The notes beneath the pieces were generated by a model. The model was not told the DNA's origin and did no database searches. It saw nothing but the letters and a program-made list of their open reading frames with translations. A stretch of DNA of 64,000 nt from Lineus longissimus (Eukaryota > Nemertea > Pilidiophora > Heteronemertea > Lineidae): assembly GCF_910592395.1 (NCBI RefSeq), contig NC_088309.1, forward strand, positions 14,942,599 through 15,006,598, written 5' to 3'. Position numbers and translations under genes: made by a program. Positions 8,725-20,958 of the stretch are shown in pieces (the stretch's first letter is position 1; every line of letters starts with the position of its first letter).

Positions 8725-10379
8725 TTATCCAAGAAGAACATTTGCTCTTCTAAATGAACCACGTCGCATATTTCGAAGACCAGCGGCGCATGAAAAAATC
8801 GGCGGCACAGTTTTCCTGCGGTGTCGTGATCTTGCACATGACCTGAAAATTTTGACATCGTGCAAGCAATGTTCTACCCTAACTCGGGCTGCACGAAATT
8901 CCCTTCCTCGGCCACCAGCAACTAGTAAAGGATGCTCATCAGGATATCCCTGGTCGGCTAGTATGGAATGACCATGAGGGACATCAAGTTCGGGTATCAT
9001 CCTGTCAATGGAATGGAAATTAAATTATGGACTGCGTGCAAGAACAGGGTGTCACAGAAAACCTTCTGTAGTTGTTCGTTGGCTCAAAAGGGTTAATCCG
9101 TTGTCACACAGCATAGCGCAACAAATCAACATTGATTCATACGGGTTTAACAGAAGGGCGTCTTCCAGGCAAGAGGGAGACTTTTTGAGAACCCTGTATG
9201 CTTCTTTTACCACAGTACTGATGACTACTGATAAGTGCAGTGATTTTGTGACTCGAGGGATTTTTGGTTTTGTTTCTCGCATCTTTCCCTTTCATTTCTG
9301 TACAGGAGTACCATGCAGATTTTGCCAATAGTGGCGGCGTTGCACGTCGTTCTAAAAGTGCTTGTCTTAAAGGGACACATGCGAAAAGTTATTTCACGCC
9401 GAGAACTACAGTACTGCCATCTAACGGCAGTGGCAGCAGGCGTTTTCCCCCTAAGATAGAATGCTTCTAAAATCACCGCATGTCATAAATGCGTAATGAA
9501 ACAGTCTACAAATAGATCATAGTCGCTATACACACACTGTACACATGTGTAGTTGTTGATTTTGGACCCAATTCTGTGGAAATTTATTGGGGAAAACACG
9601 TGCTGCCACCTGCCGGGAGACGGTGTCTGGCGTACAAAAACTTTTCGCAAGAGTCCCTTTAAGTCAGACTGGTGTTCTTACCGATATGCCAGGGCATCTG
9701 TGGTTGAACCTTGAAATCCTGGGCGACACATGATGACGTAGTTTTCTGCGTCGACAACCATTTGGGAATTCATGACATGACAATGCCTGTGTCCAGCGAA
9801 GAACAGTCTTTGCAAGTTTCCCCTGAGTGGCCGTTGGATGGGCTGTGGGGTGCCATCAATTATACCGACACAGTTACCAGGAAGTCGTCTCATCATGGCC
9901 CATTCCTGGCGGTTCGGCCACCTGACGTATCGCCGGTAGGTTGAGAAGGCTATGACTGGTAATAGCTTGGTAATGGTTTCGGAAATGTATTTCTCGCTTA
10001 CTCCAAAAATTACTGAAAGAATGGCATAGGATGGGTATTGCCTTGCCCAAACGAGAAAGAGAAGTAATTTGTTTTCAGGGGAGAGAGGTCCGGGACGTCG
10101 AGTGGGAACCAGGTGATCACGAAAAGTATTGAACATATCATTGAAGTCGTTTCTGGTAATCCCTGATAGGGTAAAGAAAAGTCGTGGCCGGCCCTCCAGA
10201 TAAGCAAGGACGTCGACACTAATGTGATCTTGGTAGTATATGCCAAACAGAGCGTTATAGATGTCACCGATATTGGCTTCTGCTGTAACAACTGCAGCCA
10301 CAGCCAGAGTAAAATCCTCCAGTTGTTGTTCATTTATCACATAGGCCAAAATCAACATGTTCTCATTATCAAAATCCAT
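8725..10379 (-). CDS. PIF/Harbinger transposase, two exons (about 324 aa)
   Basis: On the minus strand, exon 1 runs 10379-9682 and exon 2 runs 9001-8725. The donor GTAAGA begins at 9681 and the acceptor TTGACAG ends at 9002; the intron is phase 2 and the joined frame is open to a TAA at 8727-8725. The start is the first ATG (10379), since the upstream extension begins with TTG. The protein has an N-terminal helix-turn-helix-like region (LLLFLVWARQYPSYAI, then FGVSEKYIS), the first catalytic Asp in GIIDGTPQ, the second in GSTTDALAY, and in exon 2 LADQGYP followed by the Glu-bearing RVRVEHC, completing DDE in the Harbinger (DDE_Tnp_4) order. Such enzymes cut and paste in the nucleus, normally with a Myb-like partner. 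All three acidic residues are present, so the enzyme could be functional. Confidence 0.8.
9366..9663. mobile_element. MITE-like insertion in the transposase intron
   Basis: The 25 bases at 9366-9390 (CTTAAAGGGACACATGCGAA and on) recur as the reverse complement at 9639-9663 with two differences. Just inside, GGCAG-TGGCAGCA and TGCTGCCACCTGCC pair as well, so the inverted repeat is longer and imperfect. The 298-bp body has no ORF of note. It lies wholly inside the 680-bp transposase intron, which probably explains why it is tolerated. The superfamily is not assigned. Confidence 0.7.
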
Positions 10380-10403
10380 GTTCAGTACGGAACGGCGAGT
10401 CAA

Positions 10404-11154
10404 ATTCTATGGCTGACCAAGGTAGAGGTGGAACTGGTTTCGTAATTCCCAGAGAGGGACAGGCCCAACAGCATGCGCGTAATTTATACTGGGATGAGGT
10501 CAGACAAAAAGGGCATGACAGCACTATTCAATAACCCTCATTAATAGCTTGGACAATATGGTCTCCACAAAATGAATGTCTATTTCATGATCTATAAATT
10601 GGCATTGTCCCGTAGCAAGGCCTGATACAAAGGAACTTTCGAGGGCTGTGAACTGTCGGGATTTAGGAGAAACTCTAAAAGGAATGGCCCAAATGTTGAT
10701 GTGCTGCCACCTGTCCGAAATCCCAGCAACTAAACGTCCCAGAACAAACTGTCTTCGATGTCTTGTGTCGTCTGCTGCAGAAAATTTCTCCACACAGACA
10801 CAGACTCCTCGGAATTCCCAAGAATACCATATTTTTACACGAATTCTTTGCTTTCTGACCATTATTTCTGATTTTATAGTTCAGCAAATATCTTCTCCAT
10901 TGAGAAGTCATAAAATTTATTGTTTAAAAACTTACCTACAGGTGAAAAGTACATTTTTGACAAAAATTCATAATCATCTCTTTTACCATAATCTCATTCA
11001 CAGCGAATTGTCAGTCACAGACGAGCTTCAAACCCAAAGTGTCAGTCAGTCAGTTATTTCAGGGGGTATATCTTAGTAAAGCAACTTATAGCACCATTAA
11101 ATTACACTACCAGCAGTATTATTCCCCAAATCTTAGCAAGTCATTCAGATAGGT
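10404..11154. other. Spacer between Harbinger and Helitron regions
   Basis: No gene is supported. A plus-strand ORF (10648-11076) has a Cys-x2-Cys after IPATKRPRTN that faintly recalls a piggyBac C-terminus but is not convincing. The right end of the Harbinger element should fall in this interval. Confidence 0.35.
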
Positions 11155-12373
11155 TTGCAAGTCATTCCGCCTATTCATCATAAAATGGAACGCAGTTATG
11201 CCATGAAGTCATTGTTAGCTAACAGTAGTGTTACAATCACAGATGCAATGGATGTAAACATTGTTAGTGTCAAAGAAGTTAATCATGATCACAACTATGC
11301 CATCACTACCAAGTCAAGTTCTTCTCGTCCTTCGATCAATAACTTGAAGACAAATTCAGGTGAAACAGACCACAATTCTACTGGCCCAGATTCGGCCAAC
11401 ACCAAACAACAACCAGCGGTCATGCCATTGGTAACAGATGCCACCGATACCACGCATGGTTTTGATCACAACTAGGCCATGCCCACGCAAAGACGGTTTT
11501 GTCCTGAAGTCTGTGTCAATGAAGCACTGACCAAGACCGAGAACTTAACACAGAGAATAAATAAACCGGATCTGCGCATATCAGAGATGGGCACTGGTGG
11601 CAAAAAAGCACCTCTGAATGTAGTAGTAAAGCCAGCATTAAAGGGCATCAAGAAATTTACCCTTGTAGTACAACCAGATGGCTGGAAATTTGTGAGAACT
11701 GCAAATAAAGAGAAACCAAAAAAATCACAACTTGTTGCAGAACCACTGCAGAAGACAACAGAAACTTTAGCCAACAATGCTACTGCTAGCCAAAACGTGA
11801 AACCACTTTCAGCGCCAGGCAGCCAAGTTCCCGTTTCACCACTCCCTGTCCCAATGGAAAGCAGCATCTATCAGAACAATAAATCCAAGCCCAAGGAAAA
11901 GATCCCAATTCCAATGTTTGAAAGCCAGACAGACACCCCCCAAGACAAGTCCAATTCTCAGTCACAACCATCGATAAAACCTAGGCGCCGAACCTATGCA
12001 GATGTGACAAGAATGATCACCAACCGAGAAGACAAGTCGGACACAACAGCACAACCATTGGAGAAACAACGAAAAATGGCAGAACCACCGACGATACCAT
12101 ACACCGATTCCCCACTAAATATGACAGAAACAATAATGAATGCGGAGGAACATCCACATGCAGGAAAAATTATGTCTGATATCATCACGCGAATGTTTGC
12201 CGGACAGACAGACACCCCCAAAACCAAGTCTAAATCTCAGTCGAATTCGAGGACAAAAGAACAGCCAGGTAAAACTGAAGATATTCATTACAAGTTCTAA
12301 AATTTCAGCTGATGATGTCACAACTACCACTGCACAACAAGTTCCATCAACTTCCTCTACTTCCCCTTGTTAG
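11155..12373 (+). pseudogene. Helitron polyprotein, N-terminal low-complexity region
   Basis: Frames 11155-11475 and 11479-12300 are the same phase and are separated by one TAG (11473-11475). Coding potential then shifts near 12290 and again near 12370 before the OTU frame. The region is rich in Lys, Thr, Pro and Gln and holds two similar segments (QTDTP-QDKSNSQSQ near 11930 and QTDTP-KTKSKSQSN near 12205), suggesting an internal duplication. No domain is recognised. Such linkers are usual at the N-terminus of animal Helitron proteins. Confidence 0.5.
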
Positions 12374-13202
12374 GACAATTAACACACTCTCCTTCCCAAA
12401 CATAGATTTTAAGATTTTACCTGTATCTGGTGACGGCAACTGCTTCTTTCATTGTTTGAGCTTGGCTCTACACGGTCACAATTCCTTTCATGAGAGGTAC
12501 AGGAACCAAATCTGTACTACCATCTATAAAAGATGGGAAGACTTCGAGGATCTAGTGACGCTTTGCCATGAACTACCAATAGCAAAGGAGGCAACTCACA
12601 ATATCTACTGGAATGAAATGGTTCAAAAAAGTGGATATGCTACAATAGCTGAAGTACAAGCAGCCAGTCAACTGTTAAAGTGTTCATTTGTGATCTGGAT
12701 AGAAGGTGAAAGGACCAATCCTTTGACAGGTGACAATGAGCTTTGTCACAACCAACAGATCATTGAATACCAAGAAGGCAATGCCAGAAATATCAATAAA
12801 GATATTCACCTTCTCCTTAATCATCAACATTTCAGTCTTTTACTCCAGGAAAATTTACCTTCGTCACTACCACAGCCCCCAGTCATCCAAGTGCCCAACA
12901 TCACAGCCTCAATTTTGCCGCCAAAGAAAAAACAGCCATCTGTCTCCCAATCCAATGCACATGAGGCAATGCTGGAAGCCAGAAGATATGGGGTACCATT
13001 TAACATCCCAAGTGAAACAGACACAACTAAAGAAAGAAAGGCATGTCTTGAAAAAAACAGAAAGAAACTACGAGCCAAACAAAGACAACTTGATATTTCC
13101 GAGGCACATAAAATTCCAGAGGCCGCACCAAGTACAGATGACAAAAAATTTGACAATGCAATGGATGCCATAAGAGCTTTTGAACTCGAGCAACTGGGCT
13201 AG
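12312..13202 (+). pseudogene. Helitron OTU-type cysteine protease domain
   Basis: The frame carries an OTU fold: GDGNCFFHCLSLALHG (about 12430-12475) supplies the catalytic Asp and Cys, and NHQHFSLLL (about 12815-12845) supplies the catalytic His about 125 residues later, as in other OTU enzymes. OTU proteases remove ubiquitin or process polyproteins; in Helitrons they are accessory and of unproven role. A TAG at 13200-13202 interrupts the frame, and the same phase continues into the next segment, which begins with a CxxC...CxxC cluster. The catalytic triad appears complete; only the flanking frame is broken. Confidence 0.75.
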
Positions 13203-14406
13203 TTCAGCTTTTGTGAAACTTGCAAAGAGCGCCGATTAGAGGTTAAGATGTCAAGAGGGAATGTTTGCCTCAGGTGTCACAAGGACAAGAATGTGATCAA
13301 AATGTTTTCTACAGAAAACAAAATGGATCCAATGGATACACCAGAACAACTTAAAAACCTCACCATGGTTGAGCAACAGCTCATTGCACGCATTTCTCCA
13401 TGTATAAATGTTCACATGCTCAAGCATGGTGGAATTGGAGCAAATGGGCATTGTGTTGCCTTTCCCCAGGCTGTAAGTGAACCAGGGCAAATTTTTCCAA
13501 GATTGCCACATGAGATAAACATCATAAAGATGCGCAGGAAAGGCAAAGGTGACACCAGTAAAGAGTTTAGAGTGCACAGATTTAAAATTCAGGCTGCACT
13601 GATTTGGCTCAAACAAAACAATCCTGTGTATTTTGATATAGCGATCTCTCAAGAGCGACTGGATGCACTTCCAATTGATGGTGAACTTGAGATCCCTACT
13701 GTCGAATTTAATTCAAATATAACACATCAAAATGATTTAGGACCAGCGCCAGCCCAAGTGAACATTGAAATTGAAGATGACCAGGGAACAACAAACACGT
13801 TCAGGGGTACTTTTACCTGAGCCACCAGATGATGTACGAAAAAAAGTAGAAGACATTGTAGAAGACATCCTTGGACCTGATCATGGGGCAGTCACTTCTA
13901 ACAGACAGGGAACCTTTTGTATACCATGGCCTACAAGAGAAAACAAACCAATGTCAGAACATACAACGAGGAATTTCTTTACAATGGGATTTCCCTGTCT
14001 TTTTCCATATGGCACAGGGGATTTTCACATGAATCGTCCAAGGACTTGCTCATCTATGTCAAATTGGGCAGAACATCTTAAGTGGTATAAGGATGGCCGC
14101 TTTGCAAAGCACCAATATTTCAAGTTGATCGTCCACAACATCATCATTCGAAAACGTGCTTTGGACAGCTCAAAATACGTTGTGAAACAACAGCTTGGTG
14201 ACAACCATTTCACCATTGATGAACTTCGAGACAAATTAAACTCCGGAGATCAGTCGATTGTGAAAAAAATACTGTACTTCAGTGCAAGTCTTAGGGGGTC
14301 GTCTCAGTACTGGGCACAGCGTTCCAGGGAACTCAGAAGTCTAATACAATACCAAATCCATGAGGAAAAAGGACTCCCTTTTTTTTACAACTGGAAGCTG
14401 TGCTGA
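13203..14406 (+). pseudogene. Helitron Cys cluster and Helitron-like N-terminal domain
   Basis: After the TAG at 13200-13202 the frame continues with FCETCKERR and CLRCHKDK, a likely zinc-binding cluster, then a conserved block around ISPCINVHMLKHGG and GHCVAFPQ. A one-base shift near 13800 moves the coding to the frame that carries PEPPDD, FTMGFPCLFPYGTGDF and HLKWYKDGRFAKHQYFKL, the hallmark of the Helitron-like N-terminal domain that precedes the Rep nuclease. This frame stops at 14406, but a run of eight T at about 14379-14386 is where coding moves to the next frame (14360-16273). Confidence 0.7.
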
Positions 14407-16273
14407 ATACTATTTTAAACCTTTAAGACGACTCTTGAACATATACATTATGGAAACCACCGGAGAAGACATAGACTTGGAAAACAAAACTCAGCTTTTT
14501 AGCGCCCTACAAGACAACACCCACATTGTAGGTCATTATTTTGACCTGAGGACCAAGTCTTATTTTGATAAAGTAATGGGCCCTGTTTTCGGCGTCAATA
14601 CCTATTGGTACAGACAAGAGTTTGCCAAGTCCAGGGGCATGATCCACTGGCACGGGCTATGCTGGCGGGAAGATCGGGAACCACACAACCTGATGTATGA
14701 GGCAATCCAGAAAGGGTTAAGCAGTGAAGAATGTGCCAATGATCTATCCAACTGGGCTAAATCCAATTGTTCACTGACAGGTTGCCACCCAGCCACCAAG
14801 ATGTTGATGGATGTCTGTGAAAGTAAGGCAACTCTCCTTGACGACCACCTCCAACTGACAAACCGCATCAATATGCATATGTGCTCAGACTACTGTCTGA
14901 GGCATGTCAGAGGAAAAAAAGTGCGGGTTTGTCGAATGGGCTTTGGAACCGAGGAGGAGCCAGGCCGCGAACTCCGAGATGTCCCAGCAATTGTCCTTGA
15001 TCACAATAGAAACAAGAGGCTAGAAATGGAACGGGATCATCCCTCAATGGTGCAGCACTCCCGACTGCACATACAGGCTTGGAGGGCCAATGGTGATCTC
15101 TCCATCATTGTTTCAGAAAGCCAGCCAGAGAATCCGTCCATCAATGAGATTATTGCCACAGAAAAGTATGTCAGTGGCTACGCCTGTAAAGGAAATGAGC
15201 CAACCGGAGCTGTCGCAGATATCTTCAAAGACATGGTTAACTCAGCAGACTCAGCAATCACAGATGCCAAGTCTTTATGTTCGAAGCTGCTGATGAAAAC
15301 TGTCAAAAGAGATGTTTCTGCCATGGAAGCCTCATATGAGCTCACATCCTTGCCATTGTACAGGTGTAGCCACCAGTTCCAGTCGATCAGCATTTCCGGA
15401 TTTCGAACTCAGGAGAGGTCTGTCTCCACTTTAACTAAAAACACCCCTCTCGATAAATACCTTGCCAGGGATAAACAGGACAATGCTTCCTTTTACAACT
15501 TCATGTGTAGAGGAGGTAGAGTACCAGTGATCAATGGCAGCAACACAAGGGCATCATGGCCAATGAATGAAGATTATTGCCGCACGATGCTGGTTTTGCA
15601 CTGGCCAAACTGGCGACGCCTTGAGGACATCAAGGAGAACAGAACATCTCGGACGGACAAAATGACCAGATTTCTAACTATGGATGAATGCCCCAATTTC
15701 CTTAGGGCGGATATAGAAAGTGCAAGGCGCCATGACAATCAGAACCAACAAAAAGACAAAGATGAACCATCAGATTCGGAGGATACTCAACCAAACAGCC
15801 AGTTGCAGCCAGAATGGATTGACTTGGTTCAGCCCAACAAGGACTTTGAAGATGAGGTACATGACTTCATTTATGATGACGGAGGTCCAGACCGTGATTG
15901 GAGTTCTACATCTCTTCAATACCCACTAAGTCTAGGCGTCAATTGGCTCGATAGACTTCAATCATTAAAACCAAATATCGAAAGCCTTGAAATTCCTAAA
16001 GTTGATCTCCATACCATGAATGTTGAGCAACAATTTGCCTTCAACATAGCAATGCAGACACTTATGGATTACAAGGATGACCCCACTTCATTTACTACAC
16101 CGCTAAGATTAGTTGTAACTGGAACTGCCGGCTCAGGCAAAGCATACCTGATCAAGTGTCTTGTTAAAGCAATAAGATTGCTTTTCAACAACAACAAATC
16201 TGTTCAAGTTGTCTGTCCCACAGGCAACAGTGCTAATCTTATTTCAGGAGTAACACTGCACAGTTTTTTTTAA
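14360..16273 (+). pseudogene. Helitron HUH Rep nuclease and start of helicase
   Basis: This segment has the HUH motif MIHWHGLCW (about 14638-14665) that binds the metal ion, and the tyrosine region EKYVSGYACKG (about 15160-15193) used for strand nicking in rolling-circle transposition. A helicase follows, with Walker A GTAGSGKA near 16120-16145. The residue after Lys is Ala where Ser/Thr is usual, which would impair nucleotide binding. The frame ends in TAA (16271-16273) within the helicase, but reading continues in the same phase into the next segment, so a single nonsense codon splits the helicase. Confidence 0.85.
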
Positions 16274-17602
16274 GTTCCTTGTTCGAAAAAGTCCACTGAG
16301 GAAATGCGCCCACCAGATGGTAGTCTCGGCGATCAAATGCAGAAAAACTGTCGAGATTTAGTTGCCTTATTGGTTGATGAACGATCCCTCATTGGATGCA
16401 GAACATTGGGTTGGATGGAGTACAACTGCTCTTGCGGTGTTTTGGTAGGTTCTCAATCGGACCAGAATTGGGGAAATATTCCAGCTGTCGTTTTTCTCGG
16501 AGATGATGTTCAATTACCACCTGTGTGCGACCAACCAGTATACTTCACCAAGAATGTCTCCAATCCAGCGGCAATGCATGGTACCCTTATTTGGCAGCAG
16601 TTCATTACAGTCGTGAAACTGAACACCATTATACGCGAAAACCAAGACCAGACACAACTCAAGGACACCCTATCAGCTTTAAGGATGTACGAAGCCACTG
16701 AAGACCAGGCCAAGTGGCTCCAGACATTTCAGTGGGATCAACTGAGGGTCACCCATGGAGCAGCTATGCTAGAAAAAATGATGGATAGGGGACTTTTTGT
16801 CTTTCCTTCTCATGCAGAAGAATGGCAACACAACAAGGCCATGCTATTGAGGGCTAACACAAATGCTCCCATTGCAAAGCTCATTGCTTTTTCAGAAGGT
16901 ATTCATAAGGGCCTTCCAGCTGACAAAGCAGGTGGTCTCTTACCAGAGTTATATCTCTGCAAAGGAGCGAAGGTTATGTTGACCTCAAACCTTGACGTCG
17001 AAGTTGGTCTGTACAATGGAGCAATGGGAACTTGCATCGATATAGTTTACCTAGCTGGTAATAACCCAAAGACAGCATTACCAGATGTTGTAATGGTCGA
17101 TTTTCATCAATACACAGGACCACCATTTCTTGATGAGCATCCACACATAGTACCTTTGGTTCCCATACAGCGGAGAATGGACTGTGCCTGTTTCTCCTGC
17201 AAGAGGAAGCAAATACCCTTAAGACTAGGATGGGGTACAACTATACATCGATGTCAAGGTATGACAGTTGGGGAAAATCAACCAAATAGATACATTGTGA
17301 TCAGTCCAGGAAGTAAGGCTTTCGAGTCTGGGAATCCTGGAGCACTTTTTGCAGCACTGTCAAGAGCCAAGACTGCTGGTGACAATGCCAATGACCCTGA
17401 CTTTGCCTGGAATCCACAGGTCCTGGTGAATGTTGACCGAATTTGCCATGTAGTAGTAACACCAACAACAAGAGCTAGATTAGCAGAAATAACAAGGCTG
17501 CAAAAACTGGCAGAAGACACCCTTCTAAAATATGGAAACCTATTCGGAAACCAGCAATGTATTGAGTACATTGACAACATTCCACAGCCAGCAGAGGAGT
17601 AA
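16274..17602 (+). pseudogene. Helitron Pif1-like helicase, C-terminal part
   Basis: In phase with the upstream Rep segment. It carries Walker B-like LLVDERSLIG (about 16360-16390), motif III GDDVQLPPV (about 16500-16527), motif V WGTTIHRCQGMT (about 17230-17265) and motif VI FAALSRAK (about 17347-17370), in the order of SF1B Pif1 helicases. It ends at a TAA after a short acidic tail. The helicase would unwind the displaced strand during rolling-circle transposition. Apart from the upstream stop this half is intact for over 430 codons. Confidence 0.85.
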
Positions 17603-17923
17603 CTAACATGGAGTTCATCTGTAAATCGTCAGTCTCTTGGCATTCTCTGCTTAGGAAGGATCTACACTTATTCCTTTAAAATTGAAATTAAAGTTGATTG
17701 GTTTAGGTGTTTTGTCACATACATAACCACTTACCTGTGACATGTACATGTTCATGTAAACCTACCTTCCATCTACTGCACGTCAGCAGAAAAACTTCTC
17801 TTTTAATCAATTTATTGTACTTTTAAAACTGTAGCATGTTGTATATTGTAACTTGTAAAAATTAGATAGTGCCCGTCCAAAAAATGAATAATTTATATTT
17901 ATGCTTTAATTCTTGATTTGTTT
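17603..17923. other. Spacer after Helitron helicase
   Basis: AT-rich, no ORF or repeat recognised. It probably holds the 3' untranslated part of the Rep/helicase gene. Confidence 0.4.
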
Positions 17924-19582
17924 TAGGTGTGTGGTAATATAACCGCTAACCTTGCCATCTTGAATTGTACCTGTGCACTTACCTTCCAATTTGGTCATGG
18001 TCGTTCAGTTTTGAAACTTTCTCGTCAAACAGTGGGATGCTGGTTTGGTTTTTAAGTTGTTTGGTGATCCATTGGATTCGAGTGGAGCAACAGTTATCAA
18101 TATTTCATCATCACCTAGTGCCTTCTAAATGATGCAGTAAAAACTCACCTGGAGTTATCAAGAACAATATGAAATCCTGTAAATAGACGCTATATCAATT
18201 TGGGGGTTTGGGGGTGGCCCCTTCTCTTTAATAGTGTGATTCTGCTGCTTCCATCATCAATAAGACATCAGCCATCAGTACAACGATTGATCTACATTTA
18301 TGCCTTATTCTTTGCTTGTTTGAGGTGTGTGGTAATATAACCGCTAACCTTGCCACCTTGAATTATACATGTGCACCTACCTTCCAATTTGCTCATGGTC
18401 GTTCAGTTTTGAAACTTTCTCATCAAACAGTGGGATGCTCGTTTGGTGATCCATTGGATTCGAGTGGAGCGACAGTTTTCAATATTTCATCATCACCTAG
18501 TGCCTTCTAAATGATGCAGTAAAAATTCACCTGGAGTTATCAAGGACAATATGAAATCTTGTAAAAAGACACTATATCAATTTGGGGGTTCGAGGGTGGC
18601 CCCCGAACTCTTTAAATAATGTGATTCTGCTGGTTTGGTTTTTAAGGATCCTACTGGAGTGACAATTTTCAGCATTTCATTTCATCATCTTGTTCATCAA
18701 CAATTGGCCGCTCAGAGATACAGTAGACACTAACCTGGATTAATGGAGACCAACATCAAATCTGTGAAGAGACCAATTTTTACACTCAACATGCCATAAC
18801 TATAAAGCAAGTTTAGCAGAGACAGTTTAGCAGAGACATTGCAAACTTACCTTTCATCATCATTAAGACATCAGCCATATGGACAACAGTTAATCTGCAT
18901 TTATGCCTTATTCTTTGCTTGTTTGAGGTGTGTGGTAATATAACCGCTAACCTTGCCAACTAGAATAAGATGTATACCTACAGTTTGTTTTGTTCTTGGT
19001 CATTCAGTTTAAAACTGGGTTTTCCAATAGTGTGAAGCTGTTCTTTGGTCATGAATTGGATTCTAGTGCAGCAACAGTTTTCAATAGGATCCCGATCAAA
19101 ATAAATGTACCTCCATACGTACAGTGTCATCTTAAAACTGAATTGTATCTGACTGGGAGTAGATACTGTTCACAGAATCGACCAGGTCATCTTCATCTAT
19201 AATTAATGCACTTCCTTTTGACTTGCCTGTAAGTAATAAGAACAAGTGACTTTTTATGCAAAAAATAAAACATTTTCCTCCCCCACCCCCGACAAAAAGA
19301 AATAACTTGATTTGCTTCTTGAAATTACCTGGATTTAAATATGTTGTCTCTATCATCATCAATCACTCAGTTACAATAGCTAAATTTAACAAAAATTTAT
19401 ATCAAATAATGTTAGAGATAGAATATAATTTGCTGACTGACTGTTAAGTGTTACTGGGTGGTTCACATTTCATTTAGCAAAAAGAAAAGTAAACTTTTGC
19501 TGTCAAAATGTTTACAACCTATCAATTTAAATATAATTTTTTATTGGTCGAGGTGTGTGGTAATATAACCGATAACCTTGCC
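17924..19582 (+). repeat. Four-copy repeated cassette (AGGTGTGTGGTAATATAACC)
   Basis: A highly conserved core, AGGTGTGTGGTAATATAACC followed by GCTAACCTTGCCA, occurs at about 17924, 18323, 18925 and 19551, all in the same direction. Flanking sequence is also shared between copies, most clearly the 17924 and 18323 copies, which share some 250 bases including TTCAGTTTTGAAACTTTCTC and TGGATTCGAGTGGAGC. Spacings are about 399, 602 and 626 bases. The last copy is only 70 bases before the SGNH ORF. The fixed core with diverging flanks suggests a functional site or a tandemly amplified unit. Confidence 0.75.
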
Positions 19583-19654
19583 AATTCAATCAAAATGCAT
19601 CAAACTAAAAAAATATGAAAAATAATAACTTACCGGTACATACATATTTTAGCG

Positions 19655-20418
19655 ATGTCAAAGCATGTAATATTCCTGATGGACTCACGAGGTTACAGAC
19701 TGGAGGCTGAGCTCAGGATGATGGCACAGAAGCTCCAATTGAAAGGACATTTTATGATACGAGGTGGAGCAACCATCAACATTTTAAGACAATTTGCCAA
19801 CAAGGAAATAGAAACGATAAAAAGAGAGGACAACCATGCCAAAATTTATGTTATTCTTGCAGCAGGGATATGTGACCTTACAAAAAAGACGACCTATCAT
19901 GATGCATGTTCCGAAACAACCTATCCAGAATCAAAAGCAGCTTTAGTAATACACAACCTAAAATCCTTCATAACAGCCTTTAACAACGACCACATCACAT
20001 CTATCATCGCCACCATCCCACCAACAAACCTGAGACTATACAATGCCCACAAAAATCCAAAAGAAGAAACGCCAACATCACCAGAACTAATCCAATTTCA
20101 ACAACATCAACTTGAAGACGACATCACAGCTATCAACTCCGCAATTGAAACCAACAACAAACCAAGAGCTACCATCAATTTTGCCAGGACATTGATCAAA
20201 TCCACCAAAAAGAAAAGAGGGAAAGATGAAAAGAACAAGGGATTTTAATGTCAGACACTGCTACACCAACTTCTATGATGGCATTCACCCAACGTACACA
20301 CTAGCTAAAATATGGGCCGATCACGTAATCAAAATCATCCAAAATGAATTCGACTTAAAAAAACATGACCAACATGAATATACTCCAACCAAGAGACAAT
20401 CAACGTCATCCTGGGACT

Positions 20419-20441
<23 letters not shown>
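19655..20441 (+). pseudogene. SGNH/GDSL-like hydrolase ORF, frameshifted
   Basis: Frame 19655-20248 shows block I as FLMDSRGYRLE near the N-terminus, a GGAT block, and AAGICDLT (block III-like) at residues about 68-75. One base shift near 20235 moves the coding to frame 20226-20441, which has YDGIHPT, the Asp-x-x-His block V. Together these are the four blocks of an SGNH hydrolase of about 260 residues. Block I has DSR rather than GDS, and block III has Cys-Asp rather than Asn-Asp, so catalysis is uncertain. The piggyBac MITE at 20419 interrupts the last codons. It could be a Helitron accessory esterase; the association is by position only. Confidence 0.6.

Positions 20442-20958
<517 letters not shown>

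Larger units (their letters stand above)
7268..10379. mobile_element. PIF/Harbinger element (coding span)
   Basis: The plus-strand accessory gene and the minus-strand transposase face each other with about 350 bases between their stop codons, the usual two-gene plan of PIF/Harbinger transposons. Both genes keep consistent splice sites and open frames. The outer terminal repeats and 3-bp target duplication were not found by eye, so only the coding span is given; the real element is longer. Two small inverted-repeat elements (8477-8598 and 9366-9663) sit inside it. Confidence 0.65.

Noticed and set aside
10648-10880. Possible piggyBac C-terminal fragment (IPATKRPRTNCLRC)
   Set aside because: Only one CxxC and no matching second Cys/His cluster in a consistent frame; no TTAA-flanked ends nearby.
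14370-14400. Programmed frameshifting at the T8 run in the Helitron
   Set aside because: No slippery heptamer with a downstream pseudoknot was recognised, and other random breaks occur in the same gene; decay or assembly indel is simpler.
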